NCBI GenBank assembly: GCA_039184335.1
Contig: JBCDBD010000027.1
Location: 1 to 47,768, forward strand
From: JBCDBD01 sp039184335
GTDB lineage: Bacteria; Bacteroidota; Bacteroidia; Flavobacteriales; Flavobacteriaceae
Length of the DNA: 47,768 nucleotides
Reading direction: 5' to 3'
How positions within the stretch are numbered: position 1 is the stretch's first letter; each line of letters begins with the position of its first letter. The translations under genes were made by a program, and so were the position numbers. The notes below the pieces were generated by a model. The model was not told the DNA's origin. It did not search any database and was given only the letters and a program-made list of their open reading frames with translations. Positions 17,607 through 24,939 of the stretch are shown here, one piece after another.

Positions 17607-18263
17607 TCATGTTTTTGGCATCCGCCTTAACCCATTTTTGTAAACGTATGCCATAAAACCGAATATGATAAGCATACCGAAAGCCGAAGGCAGGTATTGG
17701 CTATGTGGTTGGTATGTGTCCAATACTGTACCGAAGAAGGCTGATAAAAGTGCAGCAAAAGCACTGGTCATTTTATAGATATGCTCGTAGATCCATATAC
17801 GATGCTTCTGGTAGGCCCTTGTTGGTATCAAGAACTTTAAAAAATCATAGGTAATTACGAACAGAAGGGCACCAACGGTACTGTAGATAATTACCGGAGA
17901 CCATATCATTCCGATAGACTTAAAATAAGACAAGAAGTACACTAAGACCAATAGGCTGGTGAAAGCGATCAGGATATCCGTTTTTTTGGGAATGTTCGAT
18001 TTCAATTTCAATACACGATACCCCGAAAAGGAAACATAACCGCTCAACACTGTGATAACCAATAAGAAGGTATTTCTACCAAAAACAAAAACACCCATCA
18101 ACCCAGTAAAAATCACTATGGATATAAGCCATAAAAAGTAGCGCCCGCTGGTATTATGTACTTTCGCCCCTTTGGTACTTATCAACGCTATTAGTCCCAG
18201 CAAAAGGGCAACGGAACCCGTGACTACATGAAGTATGATATTTGATTGGTGCAATAGTTCCAT
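17607..18263 (-). CDS. Multipass membrane protein (DUF2306-like)
   Basis: A 218-residue protein that is almost entirely hydrophobic, with about seven predicted helices. The N-terminal LLHQSNIILHVVTGSVALLLG with KGAKVHNTSGRYF just after the first helix resembles DUF2306-type membrane proteins, which keep a conserved His in helix 1 and an H...GR loop. These histidines may bind a metal or heme, which is inference. I start at the ATG at 18263 (MELLHQSN); a start 12 codons upstream is possible. It follows the LytTR regulator on the same strand at 164 bases, so the regulator may control it. Confidence 0.65.
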   Translation of the reverse strand: MELLHQSNIILHVVTGSVALLLGLIALISTKGAKVHNTSGRYFLWLISIVIFTGLMGVFVFGRNTFLLVITVLSGYVSFSGYRVLKLKSNIPKKTDILIAFTSLLVLVYFLSYFKSIGMIWSPVIIYSTVGALLFVITYDFLKFLIPTRAYQKHRIWIYEHIYKMTSAFAALLSAFFGTVLDTYQPHSQYLPSAFGMLIIFGFMAYVYKNGLRRMPKT

Positions 18264-18327
18264 TTTTCTTGTTTTTTTGATTATAAAGATCAATCCCAAT
18301 TTGCAAAAACCAGGGCTTTTACAAAAT

Positions 18328-18377
18328 CAATACTTGGTGAAAGGTCTATATACCCAGTGGCTGACACCCCAGTATTG
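18328..18377. repeat. Imperfect inverted repeat between the LytTR and DUF2306-like genes
   Basis: CAATACT (18328-18334) and AGTATTG (18371-18377) are perfect reverse complements. After a small bulge the inner arms GGTG and CACC also pair, leaving about 25 bases in the loop. It lies after the LytTR gene stop and 65 bases before the start of the membrane-protein gene, so it could be an attenuator or leader hairpin, a terminator, or an operator. Confidence 0.4.
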
Positions 18378-18427
18378 GTGATTGGATCGTAATACAATCA
18401 AAGACAGTCTTGGTGCAATAGTTTTGG

Positions 18428-19264
18428 TTATTCGATTTTGATCAGTTTTCGAATTACGGCAGCATAACTTTTACTGCTTGTAATGGCAGATAGGTGAGGG
18501 GTATCGAACAAAATGACATAACGGCCGTTCAAGTATGGCTTGATTTGTTTGATGTGATTGATATTGACGATATATTTTCGGTGTATTCGCAAGAAATCGG
18601 GACCCAAACGTTTTTCTAGAAAAAGTAGTGAATAGTCACAAAGCTTCTTTACCCCTTTTTGCGTAAGAACAAAAGCATAATTGTCAAAAGCCTCAAAATA
18701 TACAATTTCAGCTATGGGAACCAAGAAGATGTTTTCGCCGGTCTTGACTGGAATATGGGCTATTGGGTTTGAATATCCCATTACATCTTTGGGCTTGGGT
18801 TCCAATGAAAATGTAGTTGTGTTGTCATTTTTGGTTGAGACGTATCCTTTTGGGAATGAATAGATGTTTTGGAAAAAGCTATATCCAAGTACGAGTGAAA
18901 TGGTTCCATTGAAGAGGTACATCTTACCGGCCGAAAAAAGTCGGTAGGTTTGATCGCTGAAGACCAGTATTCGAATACTGTACTCTACCTCAGTGGCAAC
19001 TGCCCCGACCAAAAAGAAGGCAAACAAAAGAATCAGGTATATTTTCCAAGCAGGTTTGATTTTTGACATATACCATGACTTGCTCAATGAAATTCCAATA
19101 AGGGTGTAGCCAATGATAAAGCTGGTCGATAAAGACAACAGAATCCATTGAAGCCAATTGAACTGGTCATTCAAAAAGTAATTGGCCGTTCCGATCCCTG
19201 TACCGACCAACGCAATGTGCGGTAAGTACCGATTCGTTTTTTTTAGGTCAAATGGTGTGGCCAT
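18428..19264 (-). CDS. Membrane-bound LytTR-family transcription regulator
   Basis: A 278-residue protein with four membrane helices (about 13-31, 38-60, 73-92 and 114-134) followed by a C-terminal LytTR DNA-binding domain (about 171-276). LytTR features are IPVKTGENIFLVPIAEIVYFEA, the YAFVLTQKG strand, LGPDFLRIHRKYIVNINHI (the basic FxRIHRSYLVN-type signature) and a final strand with NGRYVILF. There is no receiver or kinase domain, so the membrane part is the likely sensor, a one-component design common in Bacteroidota. Its target may be the adjacent membrane-protein gene. Confidence 0.88.
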   Translation of the reverse strand: MATPFDLKKTNRYLPHIALVGTGIGTANYFLNDQFNWLQWILLSLSTSFIIGYTLIGISLSKSWYMSKIKPAWKIYLILLFAFFLVGAVATEVEYSIRILVFSDQTYRLFSAGKMYLFNGTISLVLGYSFFQNIYSFPKGYVSTKNDNTTTFSLEPKPKDVMGYSNPIAHIPVKTGENIFLVPIAEIVYFEAFDNYAFVLTQKGVKKLCDYSLLFLEKRLGPDFLRIHRKYIVNINHIKQIKPYLNGRYVILFDTPHLSAITSSKSYAAVIRKLIKIE

Positions 19265-19328
19265 GAATTATTTTCCAATGTGTGAATCCTACATGCAAAC
19301 CCTATTTTTTGACTATCCAAACATCACT

Positions 19329-20753
19329 TTAGCAATCGCTGATGTTGACTCTAATAGCTAGGCCGCCTTCTGAAGTCTCCTTATATTTGCTGTTCATATC
19401 CTTTGCGGTTTCCCACATGGTTTGAACCACTTTATCTAAAGGTACTTTGGCAGTATCTGGGTTTGTGTCCATTGCCAGTTCAGCTGCATTGATGGCTTTC
19501 ATGGCTCCCATGCAGTTGCGTTCAATGCAGGGTATCTGTACCAGTCCGCCCATGGGGTCACAAGTCAATCCCAAATGGCGCTCCATAGCAATTTCAGCGG
19601 CTACTAGCACTTGTTCAGGTGTGCCGTCCATCAATTCGGTCAGGGCACCAGCAGCCATTGCCGATGACACACCGATTTCGGCCTGGCACCCTCCCATAGC
19701 TGCCGAAATGGTCGCTCCTTTTTTAAAGATGCTGCCAATTTCACCGGCAACCAACAAATTTTTTTTGATATCATCAAAATCACCATCATGGTTTTCAATG
19801 ACCAAATAGTACATCAATACTGATGGTATGACCCCTGTACTACCATTGGTAGGCGCGGTCACTACCCGCCCAAGTGAGGCGTTTACCTCATTGACCGCCA
19901 GGGCAAAACAACAGACCCATTTGATAATCTGGCGGAACTCCACTTTGGTTTCCCGAATGGTTTCCAACCATTCTTGGGGATTCGAATAATAGCTTTCTCC
20001 CTTGAGTTTTTCGTGCATATCAAAGGCCCTTCGCCGTACGTTAAGCCCGCCGGGGAGTATGCCTTCGGTATGGCATCCCAAATACATACTGTTCAGCATA
20101 GTGTTCCAGATACGTTTTAGTTCAACATCTATTACGTTATCTTTACGTAACGAGTGCTCATTTAGTAATACTATCGCAGAGATGCATTCGTCTTGCTTTC
20201 GGCAGTGGGACAAAAGTTCTGTGCCAGTGGTGATTGGGTAGGGGAATCTTTTTAATGCTTCGTTATTGCCACTGTAGTGCTGTAATTCTTCCTTAACTAT
20301 AAAACCACCCCCAATAGAATAATACGTTTCTTGAAGTGTTTTGCCATTTTTCATGGTAGCCTCAAAACGAATTCCATTGGCATGAAAAGAAAGAATTTTT
20401 TTTTTGAAAATGATATTGGTGTCAAAATCAAAAGAAAGGATTTGCTTGCCTCCAAGCAATATGACTTTTTGGTGTTTTACTTGTGCAATGACACCATCAA
20501 TTTTAGCTGTGGGAATGGTTTCAGGGTTTTGCCCCAAGAGCCCCAGCACAATGGCAATATCGGTAGCATGTCCTTTCCCGGTCAAAGACAATGAACCATA
20601 CAGCAAAACATCGACCTTGCAAATAGCTGTCAATACCTCTTTTTTTTCCAGTTCTTCAACCCATTCTTCAGCAGCCCGCCAAGATCCGAGTGTATGGGAA
20701 CTGGAAGGGCCCACTCCAATCTTGAGCATATCAAACACACTGACGCACTCCAT
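19329..20753 (-). CDS. sdaA: L-serine ammonia-lyase, iron-sulfur type, single chain
   Basis: A 474-residue enzyme that deaminates L-serine to pyruvate using a [4Fe-4S] cluster. Both halves are present in one chain: an N-terminal beta domain (SVFDMLKIGVGPSSSHTLG, the substrate loop) and a C-terminal alpha domain with GRVVTAPTNGSTGVIPS, MGGCQAEIGVSSAMAAGAL and LTCDPMGGLVQIPCIERN, which carry the cluster cysteines. The start is the ATG at 20753; the frame is open to a TTG two codons earlier. Monocistronic, divergent from dnaK across 154 bases. Confidence 0.95.
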   Translation of the reverse strand: MECVSVFDMLKIGVGPSSSHTLGSWRAAEEWVEELEKKEVLTAICKVDVLLYGSLSLTGKGHATDIAIVLGLLGQNPETIPTAKIDGVIAQVKHQKVILLGGKQILSFDFDTNIIFKKKILSFHANGIRFEATMKNGKTLQETYYSIGGGFIVKEELQHYSGNNEALKRFPYPITTGTELLSHCRKQDECISAIVLLNEHSLRKDNVIDVELKRIWNTMLNSMYLGCHTEGILPGGLNVRRRAFDMHEKLKGESYYSNPQEWLETIRETKVEFRQIIKWVCCFALAVNEVNASLGRVVTAPTNGSTGVIPSVLMYYLVIENHDGDFDDIKKNLLVAGEIGSIFKKGATISAAMGGCQAEIGVSSAMAAGALTELMDGTPEQVLVAAEIAMERHLGLTCDPMGGLVQIPCIERNCMGAMKAINAAELAMDTNPDTAKVPLDKVVQTMWETAKDMNSKYKETSEGGLAIRVNISDC

Positions 20754-20836
20754 CTTCAAATTTTATGTGTCAAAGATAGTTGGTAAAAAGTACCAATACG
20801 AGACAATGCAAAAAATATAGCTGACACCTTGTCATA

Positions 20837-20867
20837 TTTGTTGCAATGGCATAATGATTGACATTTG
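20837..20867 (+). promoter_or_regulatory. Candidate dnaK promoter (TTTG-N19-GACATTTG) with a nearby inverted repeat
   Basis: TTTG (20837-20840) and GACATTTG (20860-20867; one mismatch to TAnnTTTG) are 19 bases apart, giving a start near 20874 and a leader of about 34 bases. Just upstream, TGACA (20822-20826) and TGTCA (20830-20834) form a 5-bp inverted repeat with a 3-base spacer. It is not the CIRCE element (TTAGCACTC-N9-GAGTGCTAA), so HrcA control is not indicated. Confidence 0.4.
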
Positions 20868-20907
20868 AGAAAGAAAACAAAAATTACAACAACTTTAAAT
20901 ATAGAAC

Positions 20908-22827
20908 ATGAGCAAGATTATAGGTATTGATTTGGGTACTACCAATTCCTGCGTTTCAGTTATGGAGGGCAACGAGCCTGTAGTGATACCCAATGCCGAA
21001 GGGAAACGGACCACGCCCTCTGTCATCGCGTTTGTGGAAGGTGGGGAAATAAAGGTAGGTGATCCCGCAAAGCGCCAAGCGGTCACCAATCCCAATAAGA
21101 CCATTTATTCCATAAAGCGGTTTATGGGCAACAAGTTTTCAGAATCTTCGAAAGAAGCCAATAGAGTGCCCTACAATGTGGTAAAGGGGGACAATGACAC
21201 CCCACGTGTCGATATTGATGGGCGTAAATATTCTCCGCAAGAACTCTCTGCAATGATTCTTCAAAAAATGAAGAAAACGGCTGAAGATTATCTTGGGCAA
21301 GATGTGACAAGAGCGGTAATTACCGTACCAGCCTATTTTAATGATTCACAGCGTCAAGCTACCAAAGAAGCAGGTGAGATTGCTGGCTTGACCGTTGAAC
21401 GTATCATCAACGAACCCACTGCCGCTTCGTTGGCTTACGGATTGGACAAAAAGGATTCTGACCAGAAAATCGTTGTGTTTGACTTTGGAGGTGGTACACA
21501 TGACGTTTCGATCTTGGAACTGGGCGATGGTGTTTTTGAGGTACTGGCCACAGATGGGGACACCCACTTGGGAGGTGACGATGTCGATCAAAAAATCATT
21601 GATTGGTTGGCTGAAGAGTTCAAGAATGACGAAGGATTGGATTTACGTGATGATGCGATGGCCTTGCAACGTCTTCGTGAAGCTGCCGAAAAAGCTAAAA
21701 TTGAGCTATCATCTTCGGCACAGACAGAAATTAATCTGCCCTATGTAACCGCAACGGCCTCTGGACCAAAACACTTGGTAAGAACACTGTCAAGGTCTAA
21801 GTTTGAACAATTGGTTGAAGACTTGGTCAAACGAACCATAGCACCATGTGAAACTGCCTTAAAGGCTGCCGGACTGTCAAAAAGTGACATTGATGAAATC
21901 ATTTTGGTAGGGGGATCCACCAGGATACCTGCCGTACAGGAAGCTGTCGAAAAGTTCTTTGGCAAGAAACCTTCAAAAGGAGTAAATCCTGATGAAGTGG
22001 TAGCGGTAGGAGCTGCGATACAAGGAGGGGTCTTGACCGGAGATGTCAAAGATGTCTTGTTGTTGGATGTAACCCCACTTTCATTGGGTATTGAGACCAT
22101 GGGCAGTGTCTCGACCAAACTGATTGAGGCAAATACGACCATTCCGACCAAAAAATCACAGGTATTCTCGACAGCGGCAGATAACCAGCCTTCTGTTGAA
22201 ATACATGTGCTACAGGGTGAGCGTCCTATGGCAGCCGATAACAAAACCATTGGACGTTTTCATTTAGATGGCATTCCACCTGCACCTCGAGGTACACCTC
22301 AAATTGAGGTTACCTTTGATATTGATGCCAATGGTATCATCAAGGTGTCGGCGACTGATAAAGCAACGAACAAATCGCAGGATATTCGGATAGAGGCTTC
22401 GTCAGGATTGACCGAAGAGGAAATCAAAAAGATGAAGGCCGAGGCTGAAGCGAATGCAGAAGCAGATAAAAAAGCAAAGGAGACAGCAGATAAGTTGAAT
22501 GAGGCCGATAGCATGATTTTTCAAACCGAAAAACAATTGAAGGAGTTTGGCGATAAACTGTCTGATGATAAGAAAAAGCCGATTGAAGAAGCCTTGGAAG
22601 AATTGAAGAAAGCCTATGAAACCAAAGATGTCGTGATCATAGAGCCAGCACTGACAAAAATCAACGAGGCTTGGAAAGTCGCTTCAGAAGAAATGTACAA
22701 GGCACAGGCTGAAGCCGCCCAGGCGAGTGGTGGCCCTACGGCTGATTCGGCAAGCAGTGCCCAATCTGGTAGTGATTCCAAAGAGGGCGATAATGTTGAG
22801 GATGTCGATTTCGAAGAAGTGAAGTGA
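20908..22827 (+). CDS. dnaK: Chaperone protein DnaK (Hsp70)
   Basis: A 639-residue Hsp70 that folds and protects proteins in an ATP cycle with DnaJ and GrpE. The ATPase domain shows IGIDLGTTNSCVSVMEG, VITVPAYFNDSQRQATKEAG, VFDFGGGTHDVSILE and ILVGGSTRIPAVQEAV; the linker is VLLLDVTPLSLGIETMG; the substrate domain and helical lid follow, ending in a disordered Ser/Gly/Ala-rich tail and the typical acidic terminus (EDVDFEEVK). dnaJ and grpE are not adjacent. A strong intrinsic terminator follows 27 bases after the stop. Confident assignment. Confidence 0.98.
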   Translation: MSKIIGIDLGTTNSCVSVMEGNEPVVIPNAEGKRTTPSVIAFVEGGEIKVGDPAKRQAVTNPNKTIYSIKRFMGNKFSESSKEANRVPYNVVKGDNDTPRVDIDGRKYSPQELSAMILQKMKKTAEDYLGQDVTRAVITVPAYFNDSQRQATKEAGEIAGLTVERIINEPTAASLAYGLDKKDSDQKIVVFDFGGGTHDVSILELGDGVFEVLATDGDTHLGGDDVDQKIIDWLAEEFKNDEGLDLRDDAMALQRLREAAEKAKIELSSSAQTEINLPYVTATASGPKHLVRTLSRSKFEQLVEDLVKRTIAPCETALKAAGLSKSDIDEIILVGGSTRIPAVQEAVEKFFGKKPSKGVNPDEVVAVGAAIQGGVLTGDVKDVLLLDVTPLSLGIETMGSVSTKLIEANTTIPTKKSQVFSTAADNQPSVEIHVLQGERPMAADNKTIGRFHLDGIPPAPRGTPQIEVTFDIDANGIIKVSATDKATNKSQDIRIEASSGLTEEEIKKMKAEAEANAEADKKAKETADKLNEADSMIFQTEKQLKEFGDKLSDDKKKPIEEALEELKKAYETKDVVIIEPALTKINEAWKVASEEMYKAQAEAAQASGGPTADSASSAQSGSDSKEGDNVEDVDFEEVK

Positions 22828-22854
22828 TGTTGCTTTAACTGAACCTAATGTTTT

Positions 22855-22881
22855 AACCCACAACATTGTTGTGGGTTTTTT
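22855..22881 (+). terminator. Intrinsic terminator of dnaK
   Basis: Perfect 10-bp arms AACCCACAAC (22855-22864) and GTTGTGGGTT (22868-22877) around the loop ATT, running into a T tract (22876-22881). It lies 27 bases past the dnaK stop. Confidence 0.85.
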
Positions 22882-22906
22882 ATTTATTTTAGGCCCAAAA
22901 CCTGAT

Positions 22907-23449
22907 ATGAAACCCAAGATACGCAGAGAACTTTTTCAAAGCATTGGTACGGCAACTGCCTTGATCGTAAGTGTATTGGCCTTAATCGTTTCCATTTATG
23001 AAGCCAACTTGTTGAAAGCACAGCAAAAAGCTACCGTATGGCCCTATTTTTCTGTAAATGAAGGATATGATGCTGCTGGATTTCGAATCAATGCATCGAA
23101 CAATGGCACGGGACCAGCTTTGATTTCCTCAGTTTTGGTAGAGTGTAATGGAAAACCATTTAAAAAGTATATCGACCTGTTGAATACCATTAAACCGAAC
23201 AATACCATGGGCTATGATAAGATTCGAGTAAGCAATATCAGCAATACTGTGGTCAAAGCAGGTGAAGAACGTGAACTTTTATTTTTACCGTGGTCGGACG
23301 AAACTCGTGAAATTTTAAAACTGATGGGAGGAAAAGTTCGGATAAAGATTCAATATTGCTCTGTTCTGGAGGATTGCTGGACGTATGAATACCCTACTGC
23401 TGAAAGGGTAAAAGAATATTTTAAGTCACCAATGGAGTTCGATGATTGA
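22907..23449 (+). CDS. Single-pass membrane protein of unknown function
   Basis: A 180-residue protein with a basic N-terminus (MKPKIRREL), one membrane helix at about 13-31 (ATALIVSVLALIVSIY) and an extracytoplasmic beta-rich domain of ~130 residues (WPYFSVNEGYDAAGF, NNGTGPALISSVLVECNG) that resembles an Ig-like sandwich. Cysteines at ECNG and in YCSVLEDCW may form a disulfide. I do not recognise a family. The real start is the ATG at 22907; a longer frame starting with GTG at 22871 lies within the dnaK terminator and is not credible. With the terminator just before it, it needs its own promoter or readthrough. Confidence 0.6.
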   Translation: MKPKIRRELFQSIGTATALIVSVLALIVSIYEANLLKAQQKATVWPYFSVNEGYDAAGFRINASNNGTGPALISSVLVECNGKPFKKYIDLLNTIKPNNTMGYDKIRVSNISNTVVKAGEERELLFLPWSDETREILKLMGGKVRIKIQYCSVLEDCWTYEYPTAERVKEYFKSPMEFDD

Positions 23450-23485
23450 TAAAAGTCATAAAGGCATCTTTTGATACCATGCATT

Positions 23486-23514
23486 AAAAAACCCGCAAAG
23501 AAAACAATGCGGGT
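23486..23514 (-). terminator. Intrinsic terminator of the response regulator gene
   Basis: ACCCGCA (23491-23497) and TGCGGGT (23508-23514) form a 7-bp GC-rich stem with a 10-base loop. On the minus strand the stem is followed by a run of T (complement of 23486-23490), and it sits 37 bases after the stop of the gene at 23552-24190. Confidence 0.75.
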
Positions 23515-23551
23515 CATGCTTTGAAAAGATTACCTTGCCCATACAGGTAGG

Positions 23552-24190
23552 TTAGTTCAATTCTTGTACTTCCAGTTCCTTTAGTTTTTTTAAAGCTTCA
23601 GATTTTGAGTTCACGTTCAGTTTTAAGTATATGTTTTGAATATGAAAGTTAATGGTACTGGGTGTAACGAACAATTTATCTGCAATTACTTTATAGGTAG
23701 CTCCCTGGGTCAAAAAATCAATGATCTGGTTTTCCCTTTTAGAAAAAGACTTGTAGTATTTTTTTTGGAAGGACGCGATTATTTTTTGGGTAACATCATA
23801 GCTCATGGCGGCCCCATAAATGCTAAGGGAATCCAAGGCATTTAAGAACCGTTCCTTTGTGATGGGCTTGGTCAAAAAGCCATTGGCCCCTTTTTTAAAA
23901 GCTTCCTTGATGATACCTACATCGCTCTGGGAACTTGATATGATGATTTTTACGGAGTTATCACGCATTCGAATCAATTCGGTACCATCGATGCCTGAAG
24001 ATCCTTGCAAAAAAACTTCTGAAACAATAATATCTGGATTGATGCTGTCATAGTTTGAGAGCACTTGGTGGAACGAATTGTAGCAATCTGTCAGTGAGTA
24101 CTTGAAAACAGACTTTAAAAACTGACCGTAGCATTGCTGATAGGCCACATCGGCATCGATAACAATAATCTTAAGGGGTTTGTTTCTCAT
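23552..24190 (-). CDS. LuxR-type response regulator with Glu in place of the phospho-acceptor Asp
   Basis: A 212-residue protein with an N-terminal receiver domain (about 5-122) and a C-terminal LuxR/NarL helix-turn-helix (about 148-208: FSKRENQIIDFLTQGATYKVIADKLFVTPSTINFHIQNIY). In the receiver, the residue after beta-3 that should be the phosphorylated Asp is Glu58 (PDIIVSEVFLQG). The first acidic pair reads D12-A13-D14 instead of DD, while the switch Ser86 (IISSSQSD) and the conserved Lys108 (FLTKP) are kept. A Glu there commonly mimics the phosphorylated state, so the protein may be constitutively active or controlled in another way. I start at the ATG at 24190 (MRNKPLKIIVIDAD), where the receiver begins. 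No histidine kinase is nearby. Confidence 0.88.
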   Translation of the reverse strand: MRNKPLKIIVIDADVAYQQCYGQFLKSVFKYSLTDCYNSFHQVLSNYDSINPDIIVSEVFLQGSSGIDGTELIRMRDNSVKIIISSSQSDVGIIKEAFKKGANGFLTKPITKERFLNALDSLSIYGAAMSYDVTQKIIASFQKKYYKSFSKRENQIIDFLTQGATYKVIADKLFVTPSTINFHIQNIYLKLNVNSKSEALKKLKELEVQELN

Positions 24191-24505
24191 AGCTAACTTA
24201 ATTTGAGTTGTACAGTTTATATGATTTGGGGGCAGCAGACCTGTTTTTATATTGACAATTTCCATTGAAAAATAAAAGTCTCCAGTGCCTTTGATGGGAC
24301 GAAAGCGAATTGAAAATCCTGTTTAGGCCATTTCGGCCACCTGTAAGGAAGGTTCGCAGGACCAAGTCAATACAGTCTTTGGATTCTGTTTGTATTATTT
24401 GGCGAGCAATAATGCGACGTCCCGATACCTGTTCAGGTTTCTTTACAGAATGTGAATGGTAAAGACTTACTTTTCGAAGCCGTCAAAGAATTGTAGGCAG
24501 TGATC

Positions 24506-24538
24506 TTGAATTTGGTGTAATAAGACATCATATATTTG
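24506..24538 (+). promoter_or_regulatory. Candidate promoter TTG-N22-TATATTTG
   Basis: TATATTTG (24531-24538) matches the -7 consensus exactly. TTG at 24506-24508 lies 22 bases before it, and a TTTG at 24511-24514 lies 16 bases before. Transcription would begin near 24545, about 37 bases before the small ORF at 24582. Confidence 0.4.
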
Positions 24539-24581
24539 GGATTTGGGGGTTTTAAAATCGGGTTGTACGACGATTTTCTAC

Positions 24582-24695
24582 ATGCAATATAATTTTTTTC
24601 AAATAGCATTGGCAGCTTTTGTGGGTATTTTCGTTCAAATGCATATGCTGTTTTTAATGAGCAGGGGTTTTAGACGTGCAGGTTTCCGCCTATAA
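24582..24695 (+). CDS. Candidate 37-residue membrane peptide
   Basis: An ATG-started frame of 37 residues. It begins MQYNFF, has a hydrophobic stretch IALAAFVGIFVQMHMLFLM long enough for one membrane helix, and ends in a basic tail SRGFRRAGFRL, which would favour the positive-inside rule with the C-terminus in the cytoplasm. It follows a consensus-type promoter and is followed 14 bases later by a 12-bp hairpin. I know no homologue; support is composition and context only, and an RNA with no product is the alternative. Confidence 0.3.
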   Translation: MQYNFFQIALAAFVGIFVQMHMLFLMSRGFRRAGFRL

Positions 24696-24709
24696 GGGCA
24701 ACAAAATAA

Positions 24710-24741
24710 GGGATGCAGTACTTGTTTGTGTACTGCATCCC
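24710..24741. repeat. 12-bp perfect hairpin
   Basis: GGGATGCAGTAC (24710-24721) and GTACTGCATCCC (24730-24741) are perfect reverse complements around the 8-base loop TTGTTTGT. No T run follows on either strand, so it is at most a weak terminator. It may be the end of a small transcript from 24545 or a structured RNA. Confidence 0.6.
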
Positions 24742-24939
24742 CTTGATGCATTAAAATCGGCCAGAAGAAAACAATACAACCCGTTTTCTTGTTATAAAAT
24801 TGCCAGGTACCACCTCTTAACTAAGTTAGCGAAAGAAAGAAGTGGTGATTCTTTTACTGTGAAAGTCCGTTGGCAATCAAATAAACCAAATTCAACCCCC
24901 TAAGGTTTTCTGACCGATTTTAGATTATCTTTAAAAGTG

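Larger units (their letters stand above)
24191..24939. other. Gene-poor intergenic stretch with structured elements
   Basis: About 750 bases lie between the start of the response regulator gene and the stop of the PD40 gene. No conserved-looking long ORF is present. It holds a candidate promoter (24506-24538), a short hydrophobic ORF (24582-24695), a 12-bp hairpin (24710-24741), a palindrome TAACT-A-AGTTA (24818-24828) within a larger pair ACCACCTCTT/AAGAAGTGGT (24809-24818 and 24837-24846, 9 of 10 matching). It may encode a small RNA or small protein. Confidence 0.5.

Noticed and set aside
22871..22906. Longer start (GTG) for the membrane protein at 22907
   Set aside because: The GTG lies inside the dnaK terminator stem; the ATG at 22907 has the proper basic head before its membrane helix.
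24676..24903. 75-codon GTG-started frame
   Set aside because: It runs across the 12-bp hairpin, has no recognisable feature and begins with GTG inside the candidate small ORF.
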